Positions 12,057 to 21,437 of a stretch of DNA of 64,000 nt are shown here, piece by piece; the first letter of the stretch is position 1, and each line of letters starts with the position of its first letter. A program made the position numbers and the translations under genes. Below the pieces are notes generated by a model that saw only the letters and a program-made list of their open reading frames with translations, made no database searches and had not been told where the DNA came from. Origin of the DNA: Isoetes taiwanensis (lineage: Eukaryota > Streptophyta > Lycopodiopsida > Isoetales > Isoetaceae); contig JAJEKV010000017.1 of NCBI GenBank assembly GCA_021234155.1, positions 17,248,372-17,312,371 on the forward strand, in the 5' to 3' direction.

Positions 12057-12065
12057 CTATTTATA
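12057..12065 (-). promoter_or_regulatory. TATA box of ORF2 in element A
   Basis: TATAAATAG on the minus strand, 114 bp before the ORF2 ATG (11,943). The identical word precedes ORF1 (14,019-14,027) at 105 bp, and a variant precedes A-prime ORF1 at 105 bp. The repeated placement argues for internal promoters separate from the LTR. Confidence 0.65.
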
Positions 12066-12256
12066 GAGAAGGGGAAAACCCTAATTTTTGGATGACCTAG
12101 AATTTACTGGGATTGGGTGATTCTGATCTATTAAAGGGTGCAATTGAGAGTTTCAAGACTATTTTTAGGATTTGAGCATGCTAAGATGGACTAATGAACC
12201 TATTGCAACAAATTGGAGATCATTTGAATGTGGCATGGTGAAGAAAATGCTGAGAG

Positions 12257-12323
12257 GTCTCACACGTTGCGCCCAGACCGATAATGAAAAGTTCATTTTC
12301 CGCCCTGGCGTGACGTGTGAGAC
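12257..12323. promoter_or_regulatory. 67-bp double palindrome, copy 1 (upstream of ORF2)
   Basis: Outer arms GTCTCACACGT...ACGTGTGAGAC continue inward as GCGCC and GGCG, giving arms of about 20 bp with one or two mismatches. The centre contains a second, inner palindrome (AATGAA-AAG-TTCATT). It lies exactly 200 bp from copy 2. Confidence 0.85.
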
Positions 12324-12456
12324 ATGGGCTCTGAATGGGTTAAACTTGATCAATTTGAGTGATCTAAGGGTGTAATTCTACTGGACTCGCCGAGATAGGC
12401 AGAATTGACCCCTTATTTGGTCGATTTGGAGCTGTTTTGGGCATGTTTGGGGCATG

Positions 12457-12523
12457 GTCTCACACGTTGCGCCCAGCCCGAAAATGAGATTCTCATTTTC
12501 TGTCCTGGCGCGACGTGTGAGAC
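12457..12523. promoter_or_regulatory. 67-bp double palindrome, copy 2 (upstream of ORF2)
   Basis: Same outer arms as copy 1. The inner palindrome GAAAATGAGA-T-TCTCATTTTC is perfect. The arms include GGCGCGACGTG, with a GGCGC core resembling an E2F half-site; that reading is speculative. Confidence 0.85.
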
Positions 12524-12668
12524 ATCGTCTCAATTTTGCTCAAAAAGTCCAATTTGATCAAAACAAAAGCTAGAATTCAATATCTTAACCTAGTTAAGCA
12601 AGATTGGACACATTATTTACACAAAAATTCTTTATATTAACAAAAATTTTCATTATTTACAAAAAGGT

Positions 12669-13914
12669 TCAAGGGCGTTCCCCCTTGATGTGTCTAGATA
12701 AGTGCATATCCTGCCTCATGAGCGTAACCCTCTTCGCGTGAACTGTGTAGGCCGTCGAATCCTTAAAATGCTGCACTATTTTTGCCTCTGCTGCCTCCTA
12801 TAGGCACAACAGCATTTCATCGGTCACCCGCATGTTCGTGTTGTACTCCTACATGACTTCTCGGACCAAGCGTTGAAACGGTGCCCGGGGAATCAAGAGT
12901 CCGTAACCCATTTGGAAGTGCGGATTTCCTTGAGGGCTCTGCTCATACGCTTGCTCTTGGTCGCTTCTTTCTGGTGCTCTGGGAGGCTGGGCACGGGTGG
13001 CGGTGGCCGAGTACGGCTTTTTGTCGGGCGTCCGCCTTCAATTGTTCTCACCCTGTGCTCCTGGTAGTAAGCGTTGTACGCCTCCCACTTCACCATGTAG
13101 GCATTGTGCTCCTTAATCTTCTTCTGATAGACCTTGACGGGGTCTATCACGTACGCTTCCCATTGTGGTCGCGGGGCTTTAACTCTATCCCACGTCGGGA
13201 AAGGTGGGGGCTTCGGCGCCTGTCCGGGCTGCTCCTGCTCAGGTGCCACCTGCTCAGGTACTTCCTTCTCCACGACTGGGGGTTTTGAAGAGCTTGCCCC
13301 CTCGGTGTTGGGGACGTAATCTTCGTCCGAGTCATCGGTAGAAGGCGGGGTCTGCTCGCCTGATGGCTCGTTGATGACGGGACCCATCGCTCGCTTACCA
13401 ACCTTCACAACTTTTCTCTTGCCCGCCTTAATGCCTTTGGCCTTCCTCTTCTTTGGCTCACCGGCTGTGCTAGGTTCGTCCTCTCATCTCTTCGTCCTCC
13501 TCTCTCGTCGGCGCTCTTTGGCTTCATACTTGCTGATGAACGCCGCGAGGTCTTCTTCTTCAGCAAGGCTAAAGCCCGGCTGCTTTGCTCCTCCCTCTCC
13601 TCGGCTTCTGCAGGCCGGGCCCAAGCCCGAGTTGTTCTTATTTGTCCATTTGTCCCTTACGCTCCCGTTCCTCCCTCGCTCCTTCTTTCCTCCTCGTGAT
13701 TTCTTGAGGATCCGGTGCATTATGTCGGGGCGCTTCGTCGTCCTAGGACCTCCCGTCCGTCGCTTTGGTCCGAGTCTGCCTCCTCACTGGATGAAGATTC
13801 GCCTTGCCGAAAAAGGCGTTCTTGGAGTATCCTTTGAATGAGGCGGAGAGTCATTTGGCCTTTAGGCGATCAGCGTCCGGCGGGCTTCCTTGCCGTCTGT
13901 TTGGTCCTTGCCAT
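12669..13914 (-). pseudogene. Element A ORF1: histone H3-like protein carried by an LTR retrotransposon
   Basis: The ATG at 13,914 opens MARTKQTARKPAGR, identical to histone H3 through Lys9, then a TGA. A Lys/Arg- and Glu-rich middle part follows in shifted frames (13,720-13,484), then a frame from 13,408 (PVINEPSGEQTPPSTDDSDED, then Pro-rich, then Tyr/Lys-rich to AYYQEH). The end is an H3 histone fold: alpha-N ALKEIR at 12,937, a 1-nt deletion, then LLIPRAPFQRLVREV, EAAEAKIVQHF, VHAKRVTLMRQDM and a terminal HIKGERP followed by TGA at 12,671-12,669. By hand alignment it matches H3 without gaps over about 75 residues at roughly half identity. Two TAG stops (12,851 and 12,800) fall where H3 has Gln. 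Loop 1 has no CENH3-type insertion. Expected length is about 410 residues versus 135 for H3. TATA at 14,019-14,027. This copy is broken. Confidence 0.93.
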
Positions 13915-14018
13915 ATTCAGCGGTTCGTCAATCCGATGTCGGCGCCGGAAAATCGCCTTAGCAGACGAGAGCAGATTTTCTAAGGAAGGGATGCGGAAAT
14001 GGGGGGGGTGGTCTAGAT

Positions 14019-14027
14019 CTATTTATA
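14019..14027 (-). promoter_or_regulatory. TATA box of ORF1 in element A
   Basis: TATAAATAG on the minus strand, 105 bp upstream of the MARTKQTARK start codon, the same distance as in A-prime (41,227 to 41,122). It is probably an internal promoter for the histone-like gene. Confidence 0.65.
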
Positions 14028-14104
14028 GGGGTCGATTTTAGGTCAAATCTCAAACTACCTTTTTGGGTTGCCTAAAACATCTAAAACACCTAAATTTAAG
14101 CATG

Positions 14105-14171
14105 GTCTCACACGTTGCGCCCAGACCAATAATGAGAAGTTCATTTTCTGTCCTGGCGCGACGTGTGAGAC
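14105..14171. promoter_or_regulatory. 67-bp double palindrome, copy 3 (upstream of ORF1)
   Basis: Same outer arms and an inner AATGA-GAAG-TTCATT dyad, closest to copy 1. It is 202 bp from copy 4 and about 80 bp upstream of the ORF1 TATA box. Confidence 0.85.
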
Positions 14172-14306
14172 ATGGTGGGTCCCGCTACTAAATTTTATAC
14201 TTTCTAAGCATATAAGATGCCAGTTCTACCATTTCTTAGCTCCATTTTAGAATTACCAAGTTATTTTCCTGTAATTTATAACTTTTTAGTGTGTTTCAAT
14301 CTGAAT

Positions 14307-14373
14307 GTCTCACACGTTGCGCCCAGCCCGAAAATGAGATTCTCATTATCTGTCCTGGCGCGACGTGTGAGAC
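14307..14373. promoter_or_regulatory. 67-bp double palindrome, copy 4 (upstream of ORF1)
   Basis: Closest to copy 2, sharing its inner GAAAATGAGA dyad. So each extra ORF is preceded by an ordered pair: one type-1/3 copy nearer the TATA box and one type-2/4 copy further upstream, about 200 bp apart. Confidence 0.85.
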
Positions 14374-14567
14374 CACCCTACTTTTTGAAGGTTGGCTCAC
14401 CAATTTTAGTCTTTTCGTGTTTTCATTCATTCTAACTGTTACTAGCTTAGCATAAACTACAAAAATGAGAAATTTTTTTTTTCCCATTTTTCGAGGTTTG
14501 AGAATCCTATCAAGTTAGTACTACTGGGAGCATGGTCAGTGCTTTGCTCTTGGTCTCCAAGAACATT

Positions 14568-14579
14568 GCTCTGATACCA
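14568..14579 (-). promoter_or_regulatory. Primer-binding site of element A (initiator tRNA-Met)
   Basis: TGGTATCAGAGC on the minus strand, one base after the 5' LTR. This is the usual plant initiator-Met primer site. It fixes the LTR at 14,581-16,247 as the 5' LTR and the orientation of A as minus. Confidence 0.93.
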
Positions 14580-14580
14580 C

Positions 14581-16247
14581 TGTGATGTCCCCTACTCATA
14601 TACGGTGCACCCACCGTATACAAACAGGAGTTCATCCCCCATACCAGCTCCACACTGATACATGGCCCTCCACAATCACTGCACCCGTAACGAGTCCCAG
14701 TGGGAAGAGTGAAGGGGTCATTTTACCCCGTCTCCCTCAGGGCCTACCTAGCTGCGGAAGCGTAAACATACATGTCAGTATACAACATAAACACATATCC
14801 ACCTCGAAGGGTGGGGCGTCAACATTTGCATAGACAACGATCAGCATCATACATAGGGGTCCTACCCAAGGCTCAGACTCGAAGGGATGACTGACGGCTT
14901 GGGTCTCCAGAGTTCATTGCAGACAGAATTCATGGCAATGGATTTGGCTGGCATAAGAACATGGCATTGGGTTGTCCACTCCATCCGCCCCTCCTGTGCA
15001 CACTTTGCAGAGTAGGCTGAAAAGTGTTGGGACCTGACTGTAGCCCGCCAGATGCGTAGCCGAAGGGGCTACATCCTGGGTTGCATCTCCCCAGTTCCGA
15101 TGGGGCAGGTAGGGATCTCTCCCTCCAGAGATCTACATGCTGACTCAAGGAGACTAGAGGGCCACTGCCCTTATTCGACTTGAACCCAATGGAAAGTGTA
15201 CACCACTTCACGGGTGTCGAGCCCATGCCTCACCCACACTCAGTGGTAAGCCATTAGACCTAGTCACAATGATCCCCGGTAGCACTAACACACCACAGGG
15301 ATCGTTCGAGAGTCAGGACATGAACCTCCTTATAAGCCAGTATGGCCCCTCCACCCACAACCAAATGTGGCTCTTATGCACAGGCCGAATCTATAGTGTG
15401 CTAGAGAGGCTAATCTAGGAGCATCTACTACCAAGCTTTAGGTCTCTACCCCCCTTCCCAATACAAGGAGTTCATAGAGATACATCATCCATATACATCA
15501 TAGAAGAACTAAAGAACTAGATCTAATCTATATCATAGAGTTAGGTTCTTTAGTTAGAGTCGGGTATCTAGAGATCTAGAGGGCTGCTATGGGCAATTTA
15601 ATAGGCTAAACCTACTGATTTAATGACTAGAAGATGGTTTAGGCTATTAAATTGACGAAATACCTGATCCTTGGGTTCCTCCTCCTGACCTGAGCTCAAC
15701 CATTCTGCTAACCTGCTCGAATAAAGGGAAACTAATGGGGCAATTCGCTCAGACAGAGTCTGGGAGGCGGTTTTGACCCCTGGGGCAGTCAAAACAGAGC
15801 TCTAAAACCCTAGAAACGAAAAATGGGCAAGTTAGGGTTTCCCTTCTTAAATAGACAAGGGGTTGGCTAGGGTTTCCAATTATCCCCTTTTGGCATGTGG
15901 GATAATTGGGAATGGGCCCACTTGCCTTTAATGGCTAGGTGGCAAAATGTGCCCACATGGAAAGGTGTGCACTTTAATAAATGTGCACGTTGGTAAATGT
16001 GCACATTAATTACACACTTGGGTATGGCCCACTTGGCATAAAGTGTCCACATGGGAAAATGTGCACCTAGATAAATGTGCACATGGTTAAATGTGCACAT
16101 TAATAAATGCACACTCCTTGCAAGTTGCCCCTTAGGGGCTACCCGCCTGGCTACACGTCGGCGTACACGTCAGTCGGGGTGGCGTGCACGCGTGGCGGGG
16201 CAGTACAGTATACGTCCTGGGACCGTATACTGTGCTGGAACGTCACA
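14581..16247 (-). repeat. 5' LTR of element A
   Basis: 1,667-bp LTR, on the minus strand from TGTGACGTTCC to GGGGACATCACA. A TATA-like CTATTTAAG is near 15,850, followed by GAAACCCTAAC. A cluster of TGTGCAC words lies in U3 (15,955-16,110). Near its end is a 9-bp stem TATACGGTG/CACCGTATA (14,599-14,620). The partner is the 3' LTR at 44,984-46,634, nearly identical except for the first 110 bp. Confidence 0.95.
15955..16110. promoter_or_regulatory. GTGCAC-rich cluster in U3 of element A
   Basis: At least six copies of TGTGCAC or its close variants, at irregular 15-40 bp spacing, with GTGCAC itself palindromic. The same cluster is in the 3' LTR (45,110-45,270). It is a likely enhancer-type repeat in U3; the binding factor is unknown. 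Confidence 0.5.
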
Positions 16248-16252
16248 GCTGC
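16248..16252 (-). repeat. Target-site duplication GCAGC of element A (5' side)
   Basis: Read on the minus strand, B2 sequence GACACTCAGCAGC runs into the A LTR. At 46,635-46,639 the other A LTR is followed by GCAGC and then B2 sequence CCCTTTTTTTC. Across the single pentamer the B2 frame is continuous (DDTQQ then PLFFTT), as in B1 (DDQQPLFFTT). Confidence 0.95.
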
Positions 16253-17409
16253 TGAGTGTCATCAAGCAATGGTTGCTTCATGACGGCATGAACATCTACT
16301 GTCGCAAGAGGAAGTTCCGTGTCCGTAAAATGGTCAAGACGTTGAATTCGATTGCAAGGAGCCAGGTAAGGGTCAAGCAGGGCTGCCACAGCCTGGTCCT
16401 AGTCCAGCGTCATCTCACCCCAAGGATCTGCATACTCCGGGTAGGATGAGAGAGGCAGACTCGCAGGTGGAGCATGAACATGATAGATATTCTGTGCTTC
16501 TTCGGAATCAGTGTCGGAGATGGAAGGTTCGGCATTCTCAACAGAGATCAATTTGCCAGTTTCCAAATCCACAGTGGCATTGAGATGGCCATCTGTAATG
16601 ATAAGTTGGTCCGTGGCCCATTAATGAATACTTTTAGATCTGCCCATCAGCATTTCATAATCACCGGGATCTTCTCCAGCTTTCCAAACCCCAAACTCCA
16701 AGGGGAATTTGGGATCACCAATGCTGATATGGAGGAGAGGAGTGACGCCTTGTGGTCGCGTGATATGGCCATTGGCCAACTTGATGTCATAGGGGGCACG
16801 GTATAGTTGTTTGATCCCCAATTGCTTTCTGAGCTTATCAGTAATAAGATTGACGGCACTACCTCCATCAATTTGAACATGATTGATGTGCTGATTGCCC
16901 ACCGTGGCATGTACCGTGGGTGTTGAGGTGGCAATAGCTCCAACCAAAACAGTGGGAAGAGGTAACTGATCTTTGAGAGCCGGACAGAGTTTCAAAATGG
17001 TGGCGAGACTCAAAGGTATCTTGATTTTGGCGAGTTCTTCTTGAAGTTCCAGTGGAACGTGAGAAAAAGGATCAGCAGGATCCAAAGGAGCAGGAGACTG
17101 AGGTAAAGAAGCTGAAACTTCTTTGAGAAGCTCCACCTCTGCAGCAATATTAGGATACGGCTGAGAGCGTGTGCTTGTAGATGATGATGGTGCCTCCTGA
17201 CGCTGTTGAGCTCTAGTTGTGGCATGAACATTTGCCAGGGTGCGGCCTTCCGCAGCCTGCATGAGTTTGAGAATACTCTGCCGCATCTTGGGCATGACGT
17301 GAGGCATGAGTTTATCGAGGTCAGACGCGAAATGCACTTTTTTGTCTTCTTCATGTGGTACCGTCTCGACAACAAAGGCTGGGTGCGTGTCGTGAGGGAT
17401 GATGGTCAA
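16253..17409 (-). pseudogene. pro: B2 protease region (5' half)
   Basis: B2 aspartic protease with HVQIDGGSAVNLI and LANGHITRPQG, in a 262-codon frame from 17,409 to 16,621. A short deletion at the VGRPFLRQ position (MLMGRSKSIH then stop) breaks it. The frame-related linker continues to 16,253 (DQAVAALLDPYLAP, VMKQPLLDDTQQ), where A is inserted. It resumes at 46,640 on the plus strand. Confidence 0.9.
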
Positions 17410-17454
17410 GGGGCGTGATGCCCTGGTCAGGCGTGAGACCAGACCAACCCAATT

Positions 17455-19230
17455 TTACTGCTGGACTGGAGGGTTGAGTGCCTGATAGATTTCCTCTTGA
17501 GCTTGTTGATCCAGAGGATTTGAGGTAGATGCGGCTTGCTGAGGTCTGTGCTGTTGAGGTGGCCGTGGGGGTTTTCTCAAAACAGGACAGGGGCCTTGTT
17601 TACCATTGGCAACCCACAGCTGATAAGCCGTGAGGCATACTGAAGCTGGTTGATTGGTACCTAGAAGTTGCACTTGAACTTGAGGAAGTTGAGGGCATGC
17701 CATGGTAGTGTGACCCCATTCATGACAATGATAGCATTGAGCCTTGGAGGGATTAAAAGGAGGACGAGAGCCTTGTCCCCATGACTGCTGAGGCTGTTGT
17801 GGTTGTTGATACTGTTGAGTGGGCTGAGCTTGATATTGCTGAGGTTGATATGGTTGTTGTTGCTGAGGCATGGTCTGGACTTGAAAAACCATTTTATTCC
17901 TGAAGGGTGTAGGATGAGAACGAGTGCATTCCTCGGTGGCATGATTGCACATATTGCACCTTTTACAATGAGGAGGCCCATTTGAAGAGTTGCATTCATT
18001 GGCCAAATGTCCTTGATATTTACAGATATGGCACCAGATCTGAGAGCGTTGTGGATTTGTTTGTGTAGGTTGGACAGCATTCTGAGGAACCATGACGGGG
18101 GGCATGAAAGGTAGTTCCGTGAGAGCAACACCTCAAGAGGAAACATTCACCGAGTGATTGACCAATTCAATCGCCTGATCCAAAGACTTGGGACGCAGGT
18201 ACTCCGTCATGAGACGAATGGCAAGAGGAAGGCCCTGCAGAAACTAGACCAGAATCTGGCTTTGAGTGGGGTACTCCTGGAGTTTACTGATGAGAATGTG
18301 AAGACGTTCGGCAAAATCACGCGCAGACTCCGTGCGTTGCTGTTGAAAATCATTGAGTTGTTTGAGCAGGAGTTGATCATCATCCGTGGTGCCATAGTGA
18401 GAAAGGAAGGTAGTTTTCATTTCTTGTCAATTTTGCTTCCAGTGGCTTTTGTTGGCCATGAGCCATTGATGAGGGCGCCTCTTAGTGTGGTAGAAAAGAT
18501 ATGGAATTTGAGTTGAGGTTGAGCATGACCATTCAGAATGGCCAAGGCCTCAAATTCCTCCATATGAGCCTGAGCACTCTGATCCAGAGGTTTGCCTTTC
18601 GTGTTGCCAAAAGTTGGATAAGTCAGCTTCAAATTGTGAGAAGGAGACGAAGGCAGAACTGGCACATAGACAGGTGGAGCAGCCATGTGCTGAGAATACT
18701 GCGGTGGTGGAACAGAAAAATTTGGAGGGGCAGAAAAGGTAGCATCTGGTGGGGAAGGACCCTGAGACCCTGCCTCATTAGGTTTGAGATCTGTGAGTTG
18801 ATAAACAGGGAGAGCATGATGAAAAGACGGTGAAGCCTAAAATTCCTGGACTTGGGGAGGACTAAAGGAAACTTGAGGATAGCCCATCCCAGCTGGAGGT
18901 GAAGAAGGTTGTGACGGCAGAGGGGTGTGGCCTGAAGGTATATGAATATAGGTGCTTTCAGGAGTCTGGAAATAGTGAGGCGTGGGCTGAACAGGCGTGT
19001 GATGGGGCGACTGCGGTTGAGAACAATGCCGACACACAGGGGGAGACCCTGGTCGAGAATGAGCACGAGGAGTAGGAGGTGCCCACTGAGCTCTGGAGTG
19101 GACACGACCACCCGCAATGTCATAGGCAGTGTCATACATATTCCGAACAGCCTCGCGTCATTGATGGCACTCCAAACGAGCCGCCGTTTGGCAAAGAAGT
19201 TCTTCAAGAGTGAAACCACGAGCCGACATG
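17455..19230 (-). pseudogene. gag: B2 gag
   Basis: The ATG at 19,230 gives MSARGFTLEELLCQTAARLECHQ, then a TGA, then REAVRNMYDTAYD. A Pro/Gln-rich region and the YPTFGNTKGKPLDQSAQAHMEEFEAL capsid block (18,620-18,540) follow. The last frame (18,105-17,455) has the same three zinc knuckles as B1: CHICKYQGHLANEC, CKRCNMCNHATEEC and CYHCHEWGHTTMAC. Stops and frameshifts at several points make it non-coding now. Confidence 0.88.
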
Positions 19231-19254
19231 ATGGAAAGAAGGAAAAAAGAAAAA

Positions 19255-19276
19255 TCAGACCCGGCAGCGGCGACAG
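19255..19276 (-). promoter_or_regulatory. Primer-binding site of B2, tRNA-Asp type
   Basis: TGTCGCCGCTGCCGGG directly after the B2 5' LTR on the minus strand. It has the same form as the B1 site at 4,029, with one further substitution. Confidence 0.7.
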
Positions 19277-19849
19277 TGTTTGGGGTCTGGGTTCGGGAAC
19301 TCCTGCAAGACAGCCCTCTGTGAGGACCCTTGGATCAAACAGAAGAATCCGGTAGCTGTGTGACGGGGATTTGCAAAGAAACAAAGAAAAAGGAAAAGAG
19401 AGAGAACAAAAGAAAACAGAGAGAACACAATGATGGGAACAAAACCCTTTGATGTCAATGATGATACATGAGCTCTCGCAATAGAGAGAAACAAAATGGA
19501 GACAAGACTAAAAACTCATCTAAAAACTCGAGTGCTAGCTCTACTCATATATATAGTACAATGGCCTCTGGCTGACTCCTGGAAGGAGGCCTGATTTGCA
19601 GGAATACTGGCGGTGCCTCTTGAAATGCCTGAAATCACGCTGAAGCTGACGCTGAAGGCCCGTCACTTATCTGTTCTCGGCCTCTTCTTTGTCGTGGGCG
19701 TGGCCTTCTGTGTGGTCTGCTGCTTGGTCTGCTGCTTGGTCTTCTGCTGGGCTTTTGACGACTGACCTGCACCTGACTGTGGATCCTTGTTCTTGAGCTG
19801 GTCCGTGGTGTGCATGAATAGTCATGTACCAGAACGTACAGGACTAACA
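19277..19849 (-). repeat. 5' LTR of element B2
   Basis: 573-bp LTR, minus strand, TGTTAGTCCTGTACGTTC to CCCCAAACA. Its pair is 53,980-54,571 on the plus strand. Both share the GTCAGCGT-type repeats near the middle and a TATATATAG box. Confidence 0.93.
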
Positions 19850-19854
19850 GCAGC
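19850..19854 (-). repeat. Target-site duplication GCTGC of B2 (5' side)
   Basis: GCTGC on the minus strand immediately before the B2 5' LTR. GCTGC also follows the B2 3' LTR at 54,572-54,576. The two flanks join into one RT reading frame of element C (PTDLQ then PEMMLPYGPIYGL). Confidence 0.95.
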
Positions 19855-20060
19855 CCGAGATGATGTTGCCATATGGACCCATATATGGTCTCTCCCCCAC
19901 GGAGTTGAAGGTTTTACGGGAGTATATTGAAGAAAATGTAGCTATGGGCTTCATTTGACATTCCCAATCCTCTGTTGGAGCACACATATTCTTTATCAAA
20001 AAGAAGGACAATTCTCTGCGCCTCATAGTTCATTATCATGGCATCAACAAGCTGTCTTAC
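19855..20060 (+). pseudogene. pol: Element C reverse transcriptase, part 2
   Basis: Reads LPYGPIYGLSPTELKVLREYIEENVAMGFI, a stop, then HSQSSVGAHIFFIKKKDNSLRLIV and HGINKL. This is the N-terminal RT region of fungal-type (Tcn1/sushi-like) chromoviruses. It follows directly on the part at 54,577-54,711 (minus strand), from which it was split by B2. The RT continues at 28,200. Confidence 0.85.
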
Positions 20061-20240
20061 CATGATCTTGACTTGTAAGTGGAATTTTTATATGATTTCT
20101 TTTGTACCTAACAACAATTAAATTGTAAGCAAAAATAACTACTGTGTAACTTAATAACAAACATTGATGATTAATCCTTGCAGCAAGGAACACAGGCTCA
20201 GGTTCTCAAGGTCAAGGCCGACATCACCAGTGGGTACCCA
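20061..20240 (+). other. Possible captured exon-intron-exon fragment
   Basis: CTTGACTT followed by GTAAGTGG (a strong 5' splice site), about 105 bp of AT-rich sequence, then CCTTGCAG (3' site) and an open stretch (QQGTQAQVLKVKADITSGYP). It looks like a host gene piece picked up by a transposon, but the gene is not recognised and splicing is untested. Confidence 0.3.
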
Positions 20241-21060
20241 CACAACCACCCCAATTCTGGGTCCACACCTAAAAACAACAGTAATAAAAACACTACATGT
20301 CGTTGTTCCAAAAAATCTACATGTGGTTATGTGGAGGTGTGGTTTATTAAGGAGATGGTATAGTTTTTTTTTACGGAGCTATAGTTTTTTTTTTTTGAAG
20401 GTGTGGTCTTTTTTTAGGTGTCGTTTTTTTAAAATAAGTGTTGCTTTTTTTTTAAGGGGGTGTTGTTTCTAAGAAGGTGTTGTTTTTTGAAGTGTAGTTT
20501 ATGACTAGGTGTAGTTTTTAAGTAGTTGTTTTCTATGGAAGTATAGTTTTTAGAAGTGTGGTTTATAGTGAGGTGTAGTTTTTAAGTGGTTGTTTTTTAA
20601 GGAAGCATGGTTTTCTGAAGTGGTGTGATTTTTTTAATTGAGATGTTGTTTTTTGAGGTGTGGTTTATAAGTGGGTGTAGTTTTTAAATGGCTGTTTTTT
20701 AAATAAGTATGGTTTTTTGAAGTGTGGTTTATAAGCGGGTGTAGTTTTTAAGTGGCCATTTTTTAATGAAATATAGTTTTCTGAAGTGGTGTAGTTTATA
20801 ACTAGGTGTAGTTTTTAAGAAGCTATTTTTAAGGAAGTATGATTTTTTTAGGTGTGGTTTATATAACTAGGTGTAGTTTTTAAGTAGCTGTTTTTTAAAG
20901 TAAGTATGGTTTTTTGAGGTGTGGTTTTTAAGTAGGTGTAGTTTTTAAGTGGCTTTTTTTCTAAAGAAGTGTGGTTTTCTGAAGTGGTGTGGTTTAGAAC
21001 AAGGTGTAGTTTTTACATAGCTATTTCTTAAGGAAGTATGGTTTTTTTTAGGTGTTTTTG
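20241..21060 (+). mobile_element. CACTA-like left end with about 65-bp tandem repeats
   Basis: The block ACCCCAATTCTGGGTCCAC...AAAACAACAGTAATAAAAAC closely resembles, in inverse, the right end of the CACTA element at 30,620-37,841. After it come about nine degenerate copies of a roughly 65-bp unit (TGTGGTTTATAAGT, GGTGTAGTTTTTAAGTGG, TGTTTTTTAAGGAAGTATGG). Subterminal repeats of this kind are usual in CACTA elements. I could not find the matching right end, so the element may be truncated. Confidence 0.5.
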
Positions 21061-21174
21061 AGGCTATTTCTTAAGCAAAGCACCACCACCTGGAATATTG
21101 TTTGTGTGCTCAAATTTGGAAATGTATCGTATTGTTTTACATTCGTGAAAAATACCTTCAACGGTTAGATCCAA

Positions 21175-21437
21175 GGTAGCTCAAACATGCCACGCGGACT
21201 CCAACATGCCACATGGCCTCCAACATGCCAAGGTGGCTCAAGCATGCCACCTGGGCTCAAACATACCAAGATGGCCCAAACATGCCACGCAGGCTCCTAC
21301 ATGCCACCTATAGGCTCCAACATGCCACTTGGGCTCCAACATGCCACCTAGGCTCCAACATGCCAACGTGCCACAAACATGCCATCTAGGCTCCAACATG
21401 CCACCTAGGATCCAACATGCCAAGGTGGCTCAAACAT
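21175..21437 (+). repeat. 19-bp satellite, first block
   Basis: Tandem copies of CTCCAACATGCCACCTAGG alternating with CTCAAACATGCCAAGGTGG, about 14 units. The same satellite is at 24,979-25,400 and 33,733-37,230. The block is interrupted at 21,437 by a CACTA element. Confidence 0.85.

Noticed and set aside
12669-13914. Centromeric CENH3 as identity of the histone-like ORF
   Set aside because: Loop 1 has no insertion relative to H3, and the tail is that of canonical H3, whereas CENH3 tails differ.
12669-13914. Ordinary host H3 pseudogene inserted in the element
   Set aside because: A second, divergent element has the same tail and homologous middle region in the same place, with only silent changes in the tail.
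15867-16112. Open frames in the A LTR (for example HLLMCTFNHVHIYLGAHF)
   Set aside because: They lie within U3 and reflect the GTGCAC-rich repeats; the 3' LTR shows the same frames.
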